Assembly (NCBI RefSeq): GCF_010093815.1
Contig: NW_022985573.1
Span: forward strand, 63,685 to 127,684
DNA length: 64,000 bases
Source of the DNA: Pseudovirgaria hyperparasitica
Lineage: Eukaryota; Ascomycota; Dothideomycetes; Acrospermales; Acrospermaceae
Direction: 5' to 3'
The position numbers and the translations under genes were made by a program. Shown here in pieces: positions 13,807 through 25,729 of this stretch. Each line of letters opens with the position of its first letter. The stretch's first letter is position 1. Below the pieces are notes generated by a model. That model had not been told where the DNA came from. It was given only the letters and a program-made list of their open reading frames with translations, and made no database searches.

Positions 13807-13837
13807 TTATTAGTTAAGGGCTGCCCTTAACTAATAA
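13807..13837. repeat. 31-bp perfect palindrome, 5' region of LINE B
   Basis: Same 15-bp arms as at 4424-4454, with T as the central base. It lies about 235 bp from the element's 5' end. Confidence 0.9.
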
Positions 13838-16800
13838 CTATAGCGGCCTTAGGCATTATAATACCCCGGTATACGCCGGATATACCCCTACTAGTACGGT
13901 AGAAACGGCCATATAGCGATATTAATATAGATAGCTAGATACCTATCTAAAATATAGGAACTAACTAAGGGTACGAAGCGCTATAGATAATCTAGACTAA
14001 GGGGACCCTAAGAGGGGAGACCCTTCTAGATAAAATTAAATACTAGGTAATACGTATAGAGAGGGACGCCGAGAAGGGAAAGAAGACTCTCCTTTATATA
14101 TTCCGGGACCTTATCTAGAACCTAAGAGGAATTATAGAGGAAGAAAGGAAGTTACTATAAGAGGAACCTAGTAGTAGGCTCGACCGAATAGAAGCTAGTC
14201 TACGGAGAATCTAGGAAGAGCTATTCTAAGGTAAGCGCCCTAATACGTGGGCTTAGATTATAGTAACACCCGGAGCCACCGTACTAAGGACTACTAGAAC
14301 CATAGATAGAGTATATAGTATACGTATTATAATCTAGGATAAGGACACGCTAGCGTAGGTCTAATAGGCATCCCTAAAGGAAATTATAAATAAGATTAAC
14401 GAATAGAAAGAAATATAGTTAAGTATCATAGCTACTAAAGTTATACTAGGTGGGATAGTACTTACTACTATAATAAATACTATATAGTAAAACATCTTAC
14501 GAGATCCGAACGCGATAGGTAGTATCTTCCCTAGCGCGTCCATTAGGGTAGCTATATACCCGATTATAGTATACGTAGTACCTATATAGGGATAGGCTAT
14601 CGAAGCGGAGGATATTACGCGTATAGAATAATCTAATACGCGAAAATACCTAGGGATTAAAATCGTGAAAGCGTGGTAGAAGAACCTATAGGCGATTAAG
14701 ACGACGGCGAAAAAACACTCTACTATAATTATAGAGCTCCGAGACCCCGCCCTTATATAATATATTATATAGGAGGGATTCCTAATAGAAGGAGAGCTCC
14801 TTATGGCCGAGCTATAGGATAGGGCATAGGTAATAATATAGTACTTTAACTATTAAGGGTATAGATACACTATATAAAGGTACTTATAGAAGACTAAGTA
14901 CGGATAGTACCGTAGGGACCATGCCATCTAGAAGTACCCTTATAAACCGCGAGGAGACGGACTAAGAAATAGGGATATAGTATAGTATTTAAACTACGAC
15001 GGGAAATACCCGTTATGGTCGTTAACGTGTATAAAACGTAAATAGGTTATAGAATATATTCGCATGATAAAAGTAAGAGGCGCGAGATAGTTATAGAATA
15101 TAACACCTACTACGAGCCCTTCCTTTATAATACCCCTAACCTCCCCTCTAGAAGGTAGTTAGGCGGGATAGTAGACTATTCTAAAGACGATAGAATAACT
15201 AAAAGGCATAGTTAAAGCCGCTACCGCGTAAGGATAGTCGCGCCTCCGAGAAATAAGTATATAGATATATATACTCTCTAGTACCTAATAAGGGACTAGA
15301 ATATACTCCGAATTATATAGGTAAACGTATAATATAAAAGAGAGAACTAGGCGACGCTCCTCGAAGAGACTAGGGCTATAATACTCGCTATCTAGGAACC
15401 CTATAAACACTACCAGACGAGTAAACCAACTATATACCCTGGATACTATACTATACACCCTCTAGAACTAGAAAGACGAGTCCTCTTCTACATTTATAGG
15501 TTAATACCACTCTTATTATAGTTATATACCGAGCGCGATAACCTTAGGATAACACTACACCTATAAATAGATATAGGCCCCCTATATATATATAATATAT
15601 ATAATTAATAATATATACTTATACTAGACGAGATGCTCGAGGGTACTATAGAACTAGGGTAACATATCCTTCTAGGAGACTTTAACCTCTACCACTAATA
15701 GTAGGGAGGCCTAGCCATAGTTAGGGAAGAACTTAGAGTAAGGGAACTACGTACCCGCTATCACGACTTTCTATACCTACTTATACCTATAGAATAAGTT
15801 ATATAGAAAAAATATAAATAGGACGAAGACGGGTCTATACTTAACCTTACCTTCGCTACGGAGTACATTAGTTACCCGATCTAATACTACCGCCTAGGCT
15901 AGGTATAGACGGATTCCGACCACGAATATATAGAAACCGTAATAAACGTATATACCCCGAATAAATAACGGGGATAATAGATATAGAAGGATACTAACTA
16001 GGAAAAGTACCTAAAGGACCTAGAATCGGCGATTCTAGATCCCTCTATAGTCGATATATCTAACGACCTAGCTATAGACTAGGCCATATAGACACTCCTA
16101 TAAATATACTAGAATGCGAGAAATAAACACGTACTATACTAAATATACCGGCCCCCGGAAGTAAAGGGGATTCCTTAAGTACGGGAAAGTAGATAAGACG
16201 CCTAAAGGCTATATAGACGCGTATACTATACGAGAATACCTAAGTCATAGAAAGAATAGAAGGAAGTAATATAATAACGTGATAAAGTCCTCTATAACGA
16301 AAGGCGTAAATAGTAGCGTATAATTACTAGTTAATAGATATAATACGTAATAGGGCTATGGCGCATAGCGAAATGGGCTAAGGGCGTAGACACTCCGACA
16401 CCCCCGCTACTTATACCTCCCCTAATATATTAGGGGAGAACATACTCCACGGGCCTTAAGAAAACTAAGGCCCTACGGGAGGCTATATTCCCTCTCCTAG
16501 AACTAGTAGACCTATTAGACGTTTACGGCGCCGAATATCTACACGCGGTAGATATCCCTAAAGAAGTTATAGAGGAGGATATACTTAATATTATTAAGAT
16601 ACTCCTAAATAATAAAGTACCCGGACTAGATTAAATTCTAAATCGATGCCTAAAAAGCACTATAAAAGCGACCCTACTACTTATTACTCGTATATTCTAA
16701 GCATACGTCACGTAGGGGTACCACCTCTAGAGCTTCCGAGTCGCCTATACTATTATACTTCCGAAACTAGAAAAGAGCCCTAACTCCCTAAAGGGATAGA

Positions 16801-18583
16801 GACTAATCGCCCTTCTCTTCTATCTAGGTAAGATACTAGAGACCACGATAGCGAAGAAGATAAGTACCGTAGTATAGAAATATAATCTTCTCCCTCCGAA
16901 CTAGAAGGTAAAGATAGATAGCTCTCTAATAATAGCTATCTAATATATTATTAAAGTCGTCTAGGCCGTATAGAAATAGGGACGGGTAGTATCGCTCCTC
17001 TCCCTCGATATAGCCGGAGCGTTTAATAAGGTAAACCATATAAGACTTATTTATAACCTCCGGATAAGATAAATACTAGAATAGATTATACGCTTTATAT
17101 AGTTATTCCTTATAGGAAGAATAACTTAGATATATATCTCTAGGTACTAGAGTAAATATAAAGAGACGGCATGCGGCATCCTATAAGGGAGCACTATCTC
17201 TCCGATTCTATTCCTCTTCTTTATAGTAGACCTTCTTTAAGGAATAAAGTATATAGAGGTAGTCGGATACGCCGATAATATATACCTTCTAGCTATTAAT
17301 AATAATACTAACCGAACGTGTAGATAACTAGAATAGGACCACGAGAGGTGTCTCTAGTAGGTAAAACGCTATAGAGTAAAGTTCGCCCCGGAGAAATACT
17401 AGCTTATATACTTTATTAATTATTAAGGGAAATAGGTAACTAGGGAAGGTAAATAACGCCCCCGAATCGACGTATTTAACGAACTACTAGTATAAAGCAT
17501 GCGCGTGCTCGGAGTTATACTAGATAGTAAGCTTAAATAGGGACTATAAGTAGTATACGCTATCTCTAGGGCCCTCTAGGTAGAGACCGCTATACGATAG
17601 ATTATAGCCTCTATATAGAGAACCGCCCGGGATAAGGCACGCTAGCTATATATATCTATAGCACGACCCGCCTTTATATACGGACACGAGTGCTAGTATA
17701 CAGCCCTTATATAGACTAGGCGAATAAAGCTTAAATCTATATAGAACCGTATACTCCGTCTTATATTAGGCGTATATAAAGCTACTAATATAGTACTACT
17801 ATAACGCGAGATAGACGTTATAAGTATATATAACTTCTACTAGATATAGAGGGTAGTATACTTTACTAAATAATAAGTATAGGAATATATAGGAAACGTA
17901 GAATATACTTTCGCCGCGCTATATATATAAATTAGTATATATTACCGCGTACTCCTATATATAGGCCGGAATTAAATATAGTATAGGTACTTAATAGAAG
18001 CTAACTCTAGCTAAGTAGTATAAGAAGTCCGAGATAACCCGGACGCTCTTCTAGACTAGTAGAGCCTTTAAGAACTCGTAAAAAATATATAGTCGTAGAC
18101 TTAAGATAAGTAGAAAGAGACACTCTATGCCTACTAGACCTCCTAGTAGAATAGGTACCTAGAGTAGATTTAAGGGCTATAGAAGAAACTAAGTAAATAG
18201 ATATATAAAGGGCTAACGAAAGTCTAAGTATCTATACTCATCTAAGCCCGAACGGGCGCTATAGAACTTCTATACTATATCTATAAGAGAGGCGTTTCTA
18301 ATACCTCCCTATAGTATAAGACGTACGGCCGGAGAGGTATAATACGCCACTATCTAGCTATATACCCTAACCTCTATATATAACGGTAATAGCTTATCTA
18401 TATTATAAAGACTTTAGATATTATATAATAGCTTAATAAGTACCCTAAGGACGTCTCCCGATAGATACTTATATATCTACTACTCCTCTAGTACTAGTAG
18501 ACCCAGAAATATATACCAGAAGAGACCCGGTATACGCCAGTAGTAACCCGATATATACCAGAAGAACCCCAGGAGAACCCCGA

Positions 18584-18614
18584 TTATTAGTCGAGGGCAG
18601 CCCTTAACTAATAA
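18584..18614. repeat. Palindrome near the 3' end of LINE B (slightly eroded)
   Basis: Same palindrome as in the 5' leader but with A in the centre. Two bases of the left arm differ from perfect symmetry. It lies about 310 bp from the 3' end. Confidence 0.85.
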
Positions 18615-18785
18615 CCTCCGCACCTACACGTACTACCTAAGGGTAAAATAATAGTAATATAGGCTATAGGCTAATAGGCGTACCCTATAGCTATATACTT
18701 AAGACGAAATAGAGGTTTAACAAGATATAGTTATAGATATAAGGAAGTTTTTCTCTATAGGGTTTCTTCTTATATAGTAGCTTAG

Positions 18786-18811
18786 ACTAGAGGAGGCATA
18801 GGCCTATAGAG
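18786..18811 (+). repeat. LINE 3'-end block shared with the SINE-like element at 48.7 kb
   Basis: This 26-bp block begins ACTAGAGGAGGC and ends CCTATAGAG. It matches 48697-48722 (minus strand) with three mismatches. It sits just before the CCTAGTTA-plus-TTA tail in both elements. Confidence 0.85.
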
Positions 18812-18832
18812 TACTACTCTACCTAGTTATAT

Positions 18833-18834
18833 AA

Positions 18835-18898
<64 letters not shown>
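18833..18898 (+). repeat. (TTA)n tail of LINE B
   Basis: About twenty TTA units close the LINE. Copy C has the same tail with about seven units, and the SINE-like element at 48.6 kb ends in the same repeat. Confidence 0.95.
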
Positions 18899-18909
18899 GT
18901 ATATAGTTA
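18895..18909. repeat. Target-site duplication, right copy (LINE B)
   Basis: TATAGTATATAGTTA, identical to 13559-13573. Confidence 0.9.
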
Positions 18910-18915
18910 TAGACT

Positions 18916-21900
18916 CTATATACGCGTGGTGCGGCGACGATGTCGTAAAATGTCAATTACATACAAAAACGCGTGTTGGTGACACAGACGTGCATCGGGC
19001 GCCAAGCTTTCCCATGTAACTATGGACAAACGGATGGTCTGGGGCTGCTTGCGAGCTGTCTCTGTGACGAGGTCATGCAAGCATCGGTGTTTAGCTTCTG
19101 GAACGGCCGCATTCCAGCTCCATATATCAATGTGGTCTTGCTCATATAGCATGTTAAGCCTCGACAGAGATTTGCTCGCATTGCTTGGTGTACACAGCTG
19201 CTGAATGACGTGCTCGAGCTGCATTGCTAATCGTTGGACTCGGTCGGTGTCGAGCACACTCGCGTCATGTGCCGCTCGCAATCGCACTCCGTGCCTCTGA
19301 AGATCACATTCAAGTGTCAGAGCGTGTGTATCAGCCACTGTAACATGTGTATCGTCTGAGCCATTTTCATCTCGCTGACTAACAAACCAGCGGCTGCTTG
19401 TACATTGATGTCGCGCTTCGTTCGCCTCGACAGCGTGCACAACCAGCAAGGTCTGGAATTGGCATGCTCTTTCACCCTCTGGACTTGTACGTCGGATGTT
19501 CTGTAGGCCCATCTGCTCAAATGCAATCATGTTTGCTGATTGTGCCTGAACCTGCCGCAGCAGCTGTTCGACAGTCATCTGAGACCAGTCAAGAGTTATT
19601 CGTACAGGAACAGTAGCTATGGTTGGCCCGATCATCCGCTCAACATCTGTCACAGCAGCCTGTCGTCCGGCTACGGTGACTCTAAAAATAACTTCAGAGC
19701 TATCGGTATACTTTGAAGCCAATAGAGACCATGCTGTTCGCAATATACTGGACGGTGTGATTCCTGTGTCCGGCCAGTGCGGCACATGAAGGTTTCGCTT
19801 AATGAAGGCCTTACAGAGTGGCTGATAATTGTTTGAGGGTAGTTGAGGAAAATTCTGAGCTTCTAAGCCTTGGAACTGCTTCTCCCAGTACTTTGCTGTA
19901 GCGCCAATATCGATCTCAGTAATGTGTTTAACGAATCTCTGAAAGGGTGGCGGGGGAAGCCGAGGAGCTATAGAGCCTTCCAGTCGTTCCAAAATCAGAG
20001 GAATCGACCAGCTATCATAGAGAGCATGATGTATGGTCCACACAAAGTACCAACTGCCGTCCTCAGAAGTCCGCAACACTGTATACCGTGTCAATGGGGT
20101 GCCTAGACCAGTGACGAGCTCGCAGTCTGCCTTTAGATAGGTGTGAAGAGTCATCGTGTCGTCCCAGCGGGCCCATTTAGCCTGCTGATTGAGGATAGTC
20201 TGTACAAGACCATGACCCGAAAGTTCGACGACACGAGTACGCAATATGGGTGTCTCTTTAACGACTACCTCCCAAGCTTGCATGAACTGCTGGATATTCA
20301 CAGTTGGTTGAAGTAGGTAGACGAACTGTGCGACGTAATCTCCGGAACGCCTACTCGTAAGTGCGAGCAACCCTTCTTGTAATGGTGTACAGGGAAAGGC
20401 ATCTTCCACATGAGAAGCCTCTACATCATCAAAATGGCTCGCAATCTGCTGTCTCAAATACTCAACAGTGCTATCTTCCTTCAGAATTAGCGTGAAAGGC
20501 GCAAAACGCTCTGGTATATGATTGCTCTCAAGGGTCTGAGCGGCAAGGGCCATTTCGCTCAAGACTGGGTGCTGAAAAACCTCTGCAACCGACAAGACAA
20601 TAGCGTTCTTACGAGCAGCAGCGACAAGTCTCATGGCTGATATGGAGTCGCGGCCAATGCGCAAAAAATTGTCGGCCGTATTGATGTCCTTAGCTTCTAG
20701 ACCCAGCACAGCTGCCCACAAGCTTTGCAGACATATTTCGACATCTGTTGAAGGCCGTTTTTTTTCTGAAGTCAGTAGATTAGAATTTCTGGCCGCTACT
20801 CCTTGGAAGCTCAATTGTTGAGCAACAGTCTGGAGTTTGCGCCGATTGGTCTTGCCACTAGGCGTAGTTGGAATACAGTCCAGCGGAATGTATGCCGAAG
20901 GAATCATATAAGCGGGCACTCGAGCTCTGAGTCTGCTATGAAGAACGTCCGTGACTTTCTCGAAGACGGCATCAAAGGCCATGTCATCGAACGAAGACAG
21001 CCTGGGAACTTTCAGAAAGGCAACGAGCACTTCCTTATTGCTTGCCTGCGGCTGTGCGACTGTGGCGACAACGTCGAGATCCTCCTTACTGTACTCCAGA
21101 CATGCCTTGATGTGGTGCTCTATGTCACCCAATTCGACCCGCTGGCCATTTAGTTTCACTTGAGAGTCCTTCCGCCCGAGAAACTCTAAGGTGCCATCGA
21201 TGTTGTACCTTGCGAGGTCTCCAGTCTTGTACAATCGGCTGCGACGACCTTTGGCACCAATATTTGTGGGACTTTCGAGAAGCCAATTTAAGCCGTTGAC
21301 GAAGACAGTTACAGTGGCTGCAGCTTTACTAAGATATCCAGCTGCGACAAGTGGACCTTCAAGCAGGAGCTCTGCAATACAGCCTCTTGGCACAAGCTTG
21401 GAGTCATCGGACGGGTCCACCAGCCATGTGTTCAGACCAAGACCTTTACCAATGCTGATGCGCTTGAACGAAGTTTTATCGACCACCTGAGCTGTACTGA
21501 ATGTTGTACACTCAGTAGGGCCGTATAAGTTTGTGACCACGGTATTAGGTGGCAGGCCAACACAGCTACTCATGGACAGTGGCTCTCCAATAAAAAACAC
21601 ATAGCTTAGGTTCTCGAGTGCCTTCATGTTAAGGCCACGAGCAACAGACAGTATTAGGATAGCTATGTTGACTAAGAGCCTGATTGCTGCGCCCACAATA
21701 TCGTTATGTCGGTCGTCGTTGCTCGGGATATAGATGCAAGCTCCGGCTGATAGTCCCTGGATCAGATTGCACCACACGACGTCGAACATGTAGGATGCGA
21801 AGTCGAAGATGCGTGACTTGCTGCTGAACCCGAGGCATCCTCTCTGGTGAACGATCGCATTGGTCATGTTTACATGGGTGATAACAACACCCTTAGGCTC

Positions 21901-23790
21901 GCCAGTGCTGCCAGACGTGAAGACAAGATTGAGCATATCAGAGGGCAGTACCTGCGGTAGTGTGCGCCATGTGTTTAGAGTGGATTTATCCGTCAGTGGC
22001 TCATCCATAATTGCAACCCGCCCAGTAGTCAAGCGATGGGCGAGGCTTTCGTTAGCTTCTGAGGTTAGTATAAGGACCGGACTTATTTGCCTTATAATGC
22101 TAAGGAGTCTATGCTCCGGTTGAGCAGAATCAAGGACGATCGATGCACCGCCAGCTTTCATAACCGCAAGCATGGCTACAGGCATCCATTTCGACTTCTC
22201 AATACACAGTGGTACGATTACTCCGGGCTTTACTCCTTGATCCATAATCTGGTGGGCCAAACAGGTGGACAGCTCGTCGAGCTCAAGATAGGTCCATTCG
22301 CCGTCCCATGCACAAATAGCCTGAGCCCCTGGTTGAGACCTCCTGGTTGAGACCTCGTTGTTTCGGCGATCAAACTATGTACGACGGAGCTCTCCGCATC
22401 AAATGGCACATTCTGGTTCCAGCGCCAAATCTGTTCGAGGTCCTATTGCGACACAAAGTCCAAGTTTTCGAGTCTTGTTTGGGTAAATCGGACATCGCAC
22501 AGCTGATGCACGATAGGTCCTAGCTATTGAATGAGAAGTACCACTTGGTCGGCATCTAGCACGACAGAGTCGAATCGGACCGATGGATATCTCTACACTA
22601 TCGTCATTTAGTTAGCACTCCAAGGACAGCGTGTACGTGCGGAACTCCGCCACTTCATCCTTAAACCGCGCCCGATACTGACTGTCAGTCTTAAAAAGAC
22701 TATCCAGGACATCTTTGTCCTCTCTTTCTATGCTAGGTTGAATTACAAGTAGAGAGTTAAAGTCGCATGCTCTTGCAGCCTGCGGGCTGACACGGCGGAT
22801 TGTTTAAAGTCCAGTATGTTCGTATTCGATCATGCTAACAGCCTAATACTAAATTTAAAGAAGAAGGTCTTACATACTCATAGCTGGATCCATAATAATT
22901 CTTAAAGGTACTGTAGCGATGGTCGGTCCGGTAAGCTGTTGTACGCCGGGAAAGGCTATCTATCTATCGCTCACAGTGACACCAAACAGAGTATCCTTTG
23001 AGTTAGTGTATTTCGAGCTTAGAATGCTCCATGCAGCACGAAGGACGACACTCGGTGCCACACCGGCTTGGCTTGGCCATTCTAATCCGTTAATAGCGAC
23101 CGTTTTTGCCTCATTAGACCTCAGCTGATAATCTGGCGAAGGTAACAGAGGAAATAGTTCTGCCTTAAGATTCTCAAACTAAGAGGACCAAAACCTGGTT
23201 AGTTCATCCTCCGGTAGAGCTTTAATATGCTTTACGAAAGCCTGAAATTGAGGTGGTACCGCATGAGGCAATCCTTTGCTCGGGTCCTGTGCTAAATGAT
23301 AGGCCGTGGCAAGTTGTTCAAAGAGAATGGTCTTCGACCAACCATCGTACACTGCATGGTGGAGTGTCTAAATAAAAAAGCTCTGCGACAGCTCCGCATC
23401 TGCGTGAGTTTCTTGCAAGACAGCAGATCGCACGAGTGGCAGTCCCAGACCCGTAAGTGCTGAGCGATCCAAGTCAAGATACTCAACAAGTATCATGTTT
23501 ACAGTTTGGCAGGCGTGCAGTGTTGAATGTTTCGTGACCACCACTTGAACCAGTCCTCGTGTCGGGATATCAATAATTCGTGTGCGAAGTATCGGATTTT
23601 CTGCTACTACTCGAATCCATGTGACCCGTAGACATTGAATGTCAATTATAGGTAACAATCGAAATGCATAGCGGGCGACGTAATCTCCTGGATGCTTTGC
23701 CGTAAGCGCAAGGAAATACATCTTCGATATCGGCAGCTTCGACCCTATAAGCGGTAATTACTACTAATTCCAAAGGAATCATAAAAAGAT
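18916..23790 (-). pseudogene. Nonribosomal peptide synthetase remnant (C-A-T-C plus start of next A)
   Basis: On the minus strand an upstream condensation-domain remnant (about 23.79-22.4 kb, with HHAVYDGWS) leads into a large open block of 1,114 codons (22260-18916). That block has an adenylation domain with LVFTSGSTGEPKG, NLYGPTE, YKTGDLARY and PSGKTNRRK motifs. A thiolation domain around DSISAMRL follows, then a second condensation domain with HHALYDSWS, then the first residues of another adenylation domain. No terminal thioesterase or reductase is present. Reading frames are broken at several places, and the 3' part is lost next to the transposon block. The original enzyme would have been multimodular; its product cannot be told from this piece. 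Treated as a fossil gene. Confidence 0.88.
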
Positions 23791-24523
23791 GCAATGTTTT
23801 CTCTAGCTCCCGCTAATTAGCGCCCTCACCAAAATCACGTCGAAAAAACCACCTTTTGCGATATATTAAATTAACCACGCCCTTAATTAAAAGTTTAACC
23901 GACACGTCTATAGAGCTTTCTACGCCGTGTAATTCTATATACTTTTTACTATCTGCAGCCGCGTCGTCGCGGACGAGTAGGCTTTTTAAGCCTCGAGTAT
24001 CGCGTTTGGTAGCAGGTTGAAAATTCGCACGTTAGCCGTGGATTTTCCGGTGTGCCTTAGTGCCTTAGTGTGCTAGTGTCTTAGTGCCTTAGTGCCTTAG
24101 TGTCTTAGTGCCTTAGTGCCTTAGTGCCTTAAATTAAGACTGCACGCAGTCTGCCGGCCGCAGGCCACCCTAGTAGTAACTAATATTATATGCTTAGTAC
24201 AAGAGAAATACTTCGCGTTAGGTTTGATATTACAATCGCGTACTTTAATAGGCCATAGAAAGGTCAAAAGCTACGATAGAAAGAGTTAGAAACAGCGCCA
24301 TAAAACACCGCGATGTTCAGTTATTCTGCTGCCGCCACTCCCTCCTACGGTCCTACCAGGTGTCTTGCATTTAAGAGCTTCTTCGTATTGAGTTTAATAG
24401 TACCGGAATGATTTTAATCTATGAATGTGCTAGTAGCGCAGAGCTGTCAGGTCCTGCTGCCAACGTACGGATAGTAACATGCCTATTACCGCTTTGGAAA
24501 CTGGCGTGTTCACCGAGCAGGAT
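23791..24523. other. Non-coding spacer with tandem repeat and short hairpins
   Basis: Mixed-composition DNA between the NRPS remnant and the kinase-like gene. It contains the decamer repeat at 24,051-24,131 and a small palindromic segment at about 24,147-24,175 (AGACTGC and its inverse, then GCCGGCCGC). The left part may be the edge of a degraded DNA element, but no terminal repeats were confirmed. No gene seen. Confidence 0.5.
24051..24131 (+). repeat. Minisatellite, 10-bp unit TGCCTTAGTG, about 8 copies
   Basis: Direct reading shows TGCCTTAGTG-like units with single changes (TGTCTTAGTG, TGTGCTAGTG). Confidence 0.9.
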
Positions 24524-25729
24524 CTAGTTCTTAGCCGTGTCTCTATTGTATCTATCTAAGTCCTTCTGAAGCTCCCGCTTAGCATCGTCTCCCAGGGAGA
24601 ACATCGAGTGGTTAATGATTTCGTCCCAATCTTCTTGATCGATTGGCCATAATCTTTCTAGGCCCCGTTGTAAGCAGAGACGTAGAGTTTTTTTTTTTTG
24701 CTCGGCATTCATCGTACGCAGCCAGTGATAGTATCGAACTGATAGGAGGGGGTTCTGATATGGCAACTCCCATGCGATGATGTTAGCGTGCGACAAATTA
24801 ACGACTACTACTTTGTTACACTCAGTTACTTCGATGTACTTTCTGCCAATCTGAAGGCCCTTATGTAGCGCCTGTAGCTTCTTCCACCGTGCCACTGTGG
24901 CGGACGACTTGCTGGGCATAATAATGTGATCCTCCTGCATGCTGCTATCGTCCACGCCCGTTTGCTGGAAGAGCTGATTCAAAAACATGGCCTGCGCTGA
25001 GAGCTCTGGCACAAACTCACTAGCTCCCAGGTCCGCAAGCGATTTGCCGTCAATATACTCTCTGACAAGAGCAAAGATCCTGTAATTCGGCGCCGCATCA
25101 TACCGTCGCGGCATAAGGAAGTGAGGATGGGAGTCCGTGCAGCTGGCGACCATGTACGAGCCGTATAGCTCTGGGATCAATAGACCCTGAAACCGCTGGA
25201 GTAATGTGTAGGCCTGAACTTCAGTAAAGTAGCTTTCCAGACGTACTTCAGGTTTCGTTGGGCCGAATACTTCTTTATCCGCATACCATAATTTGATAAC
25301 CACCGGTCTTTCCCCTTGAATGTCCCCCAATTCATAGCCTCGAAAAATTGTGCACGGTTCGGTGTGTTGCTCGGGTAGATTAGCTTTGAGATGGTACCTC
25401 TTAGGAGGACCAGAGGTGGCGGCGGGCTTTGGGTCATATGGCCAGATTGTGCGATCATCGGGGATGAGTTCGATGATAGAATCGTGCTTGATACTGTACT
25501 AAAGCTTGGTAGTTAGTTTCCAAGCGCGATCCGAAGTGAAGGGATGGTTTCTTACATCATGAGGCCACTGCTGTGACGACTCGGTTACGGAATAGTTGGC
25601 TTGAGTAGGTGCATCGCACCCTGATCCTTCGGTCTTGAACTGCTGGGACTCTTCGTAAGTCAAGTGCGACGGCCGAGACTTGGCTAGGTCTACTACCAAG
25701 CTACTCGTGGGGAGTTGATACTGAGACAT
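24524..25729 (-). pseudogene. Protein kinase-like (APH/PKL fold) protein, one in-frame TAG
   Basis: Two open blocks, 76 codons (25729-25502) and 324 codons (25498-24524), lie in the same frame and are separated only by a TAG at 25499-25501. They read as one gene of about 400 residues. Kinase N-lobe features are visible: VVIKLWY (VAIK-like lysine), an alpha-C-like FTEVQAYTLLQ, and the hinge-like LVREYIDGKSL. Further on, VVVVNLSHANI resembles a DFG-region DLSHA with Asp changed to Asn, and no clear HGD/HRD motif remains, so activity is doubtful. CAG-to-TAG is the change RIP would make. A small intron removing the stop is possible but no good splice sites were seen. An alternative start in the 324-codon part would give a shortened protein. 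Confidence 0.6.

Larger units (their letters stand above)
13574..18894 (+). mobile_element. LINE copy B, full length, 5.3 kb, RIP-inactivated
   Basis: Bounded by an exact 15-bp target-site duplication and ending in a (TTA)n tail. The 5' leader (13574 to about 13.98 kb) carries a palindrome. ORF1 remnants follow, with CCHC knuckles near 14.83-14.95 kb. ORF2 remnants include the endonuclease motif ILLGDFN (about 15,650-15,690), the RT start motif (about 16,600-16,640), GYADN (about 17,265) and a post-RT RPA-x-TYGHE segment (about 17,665-17,695). A second palindrome lies 310 bp from the 3' end. Organisation fits fungal Tad-type LINEs. Numerous TAG/TAA codons in every frame make it non-coding. 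It is close to copy C, but many sites that are C or G in copy C are T or A here, so B was hit harder by RIP. Confidence 0.92.

Noticed and set aside
24051-24131. CRISPR-like array
   Set aside because: Units are 10 bp with no spacers; a simple minisatellite in a eukaryotic genome.
25177-25458. 93-codon minus-strand ORF within the kinase-like gene
   Set aside because: The neighbouring frame is continuous through this stretch and carries the kinase motifs; this one is a shadow.
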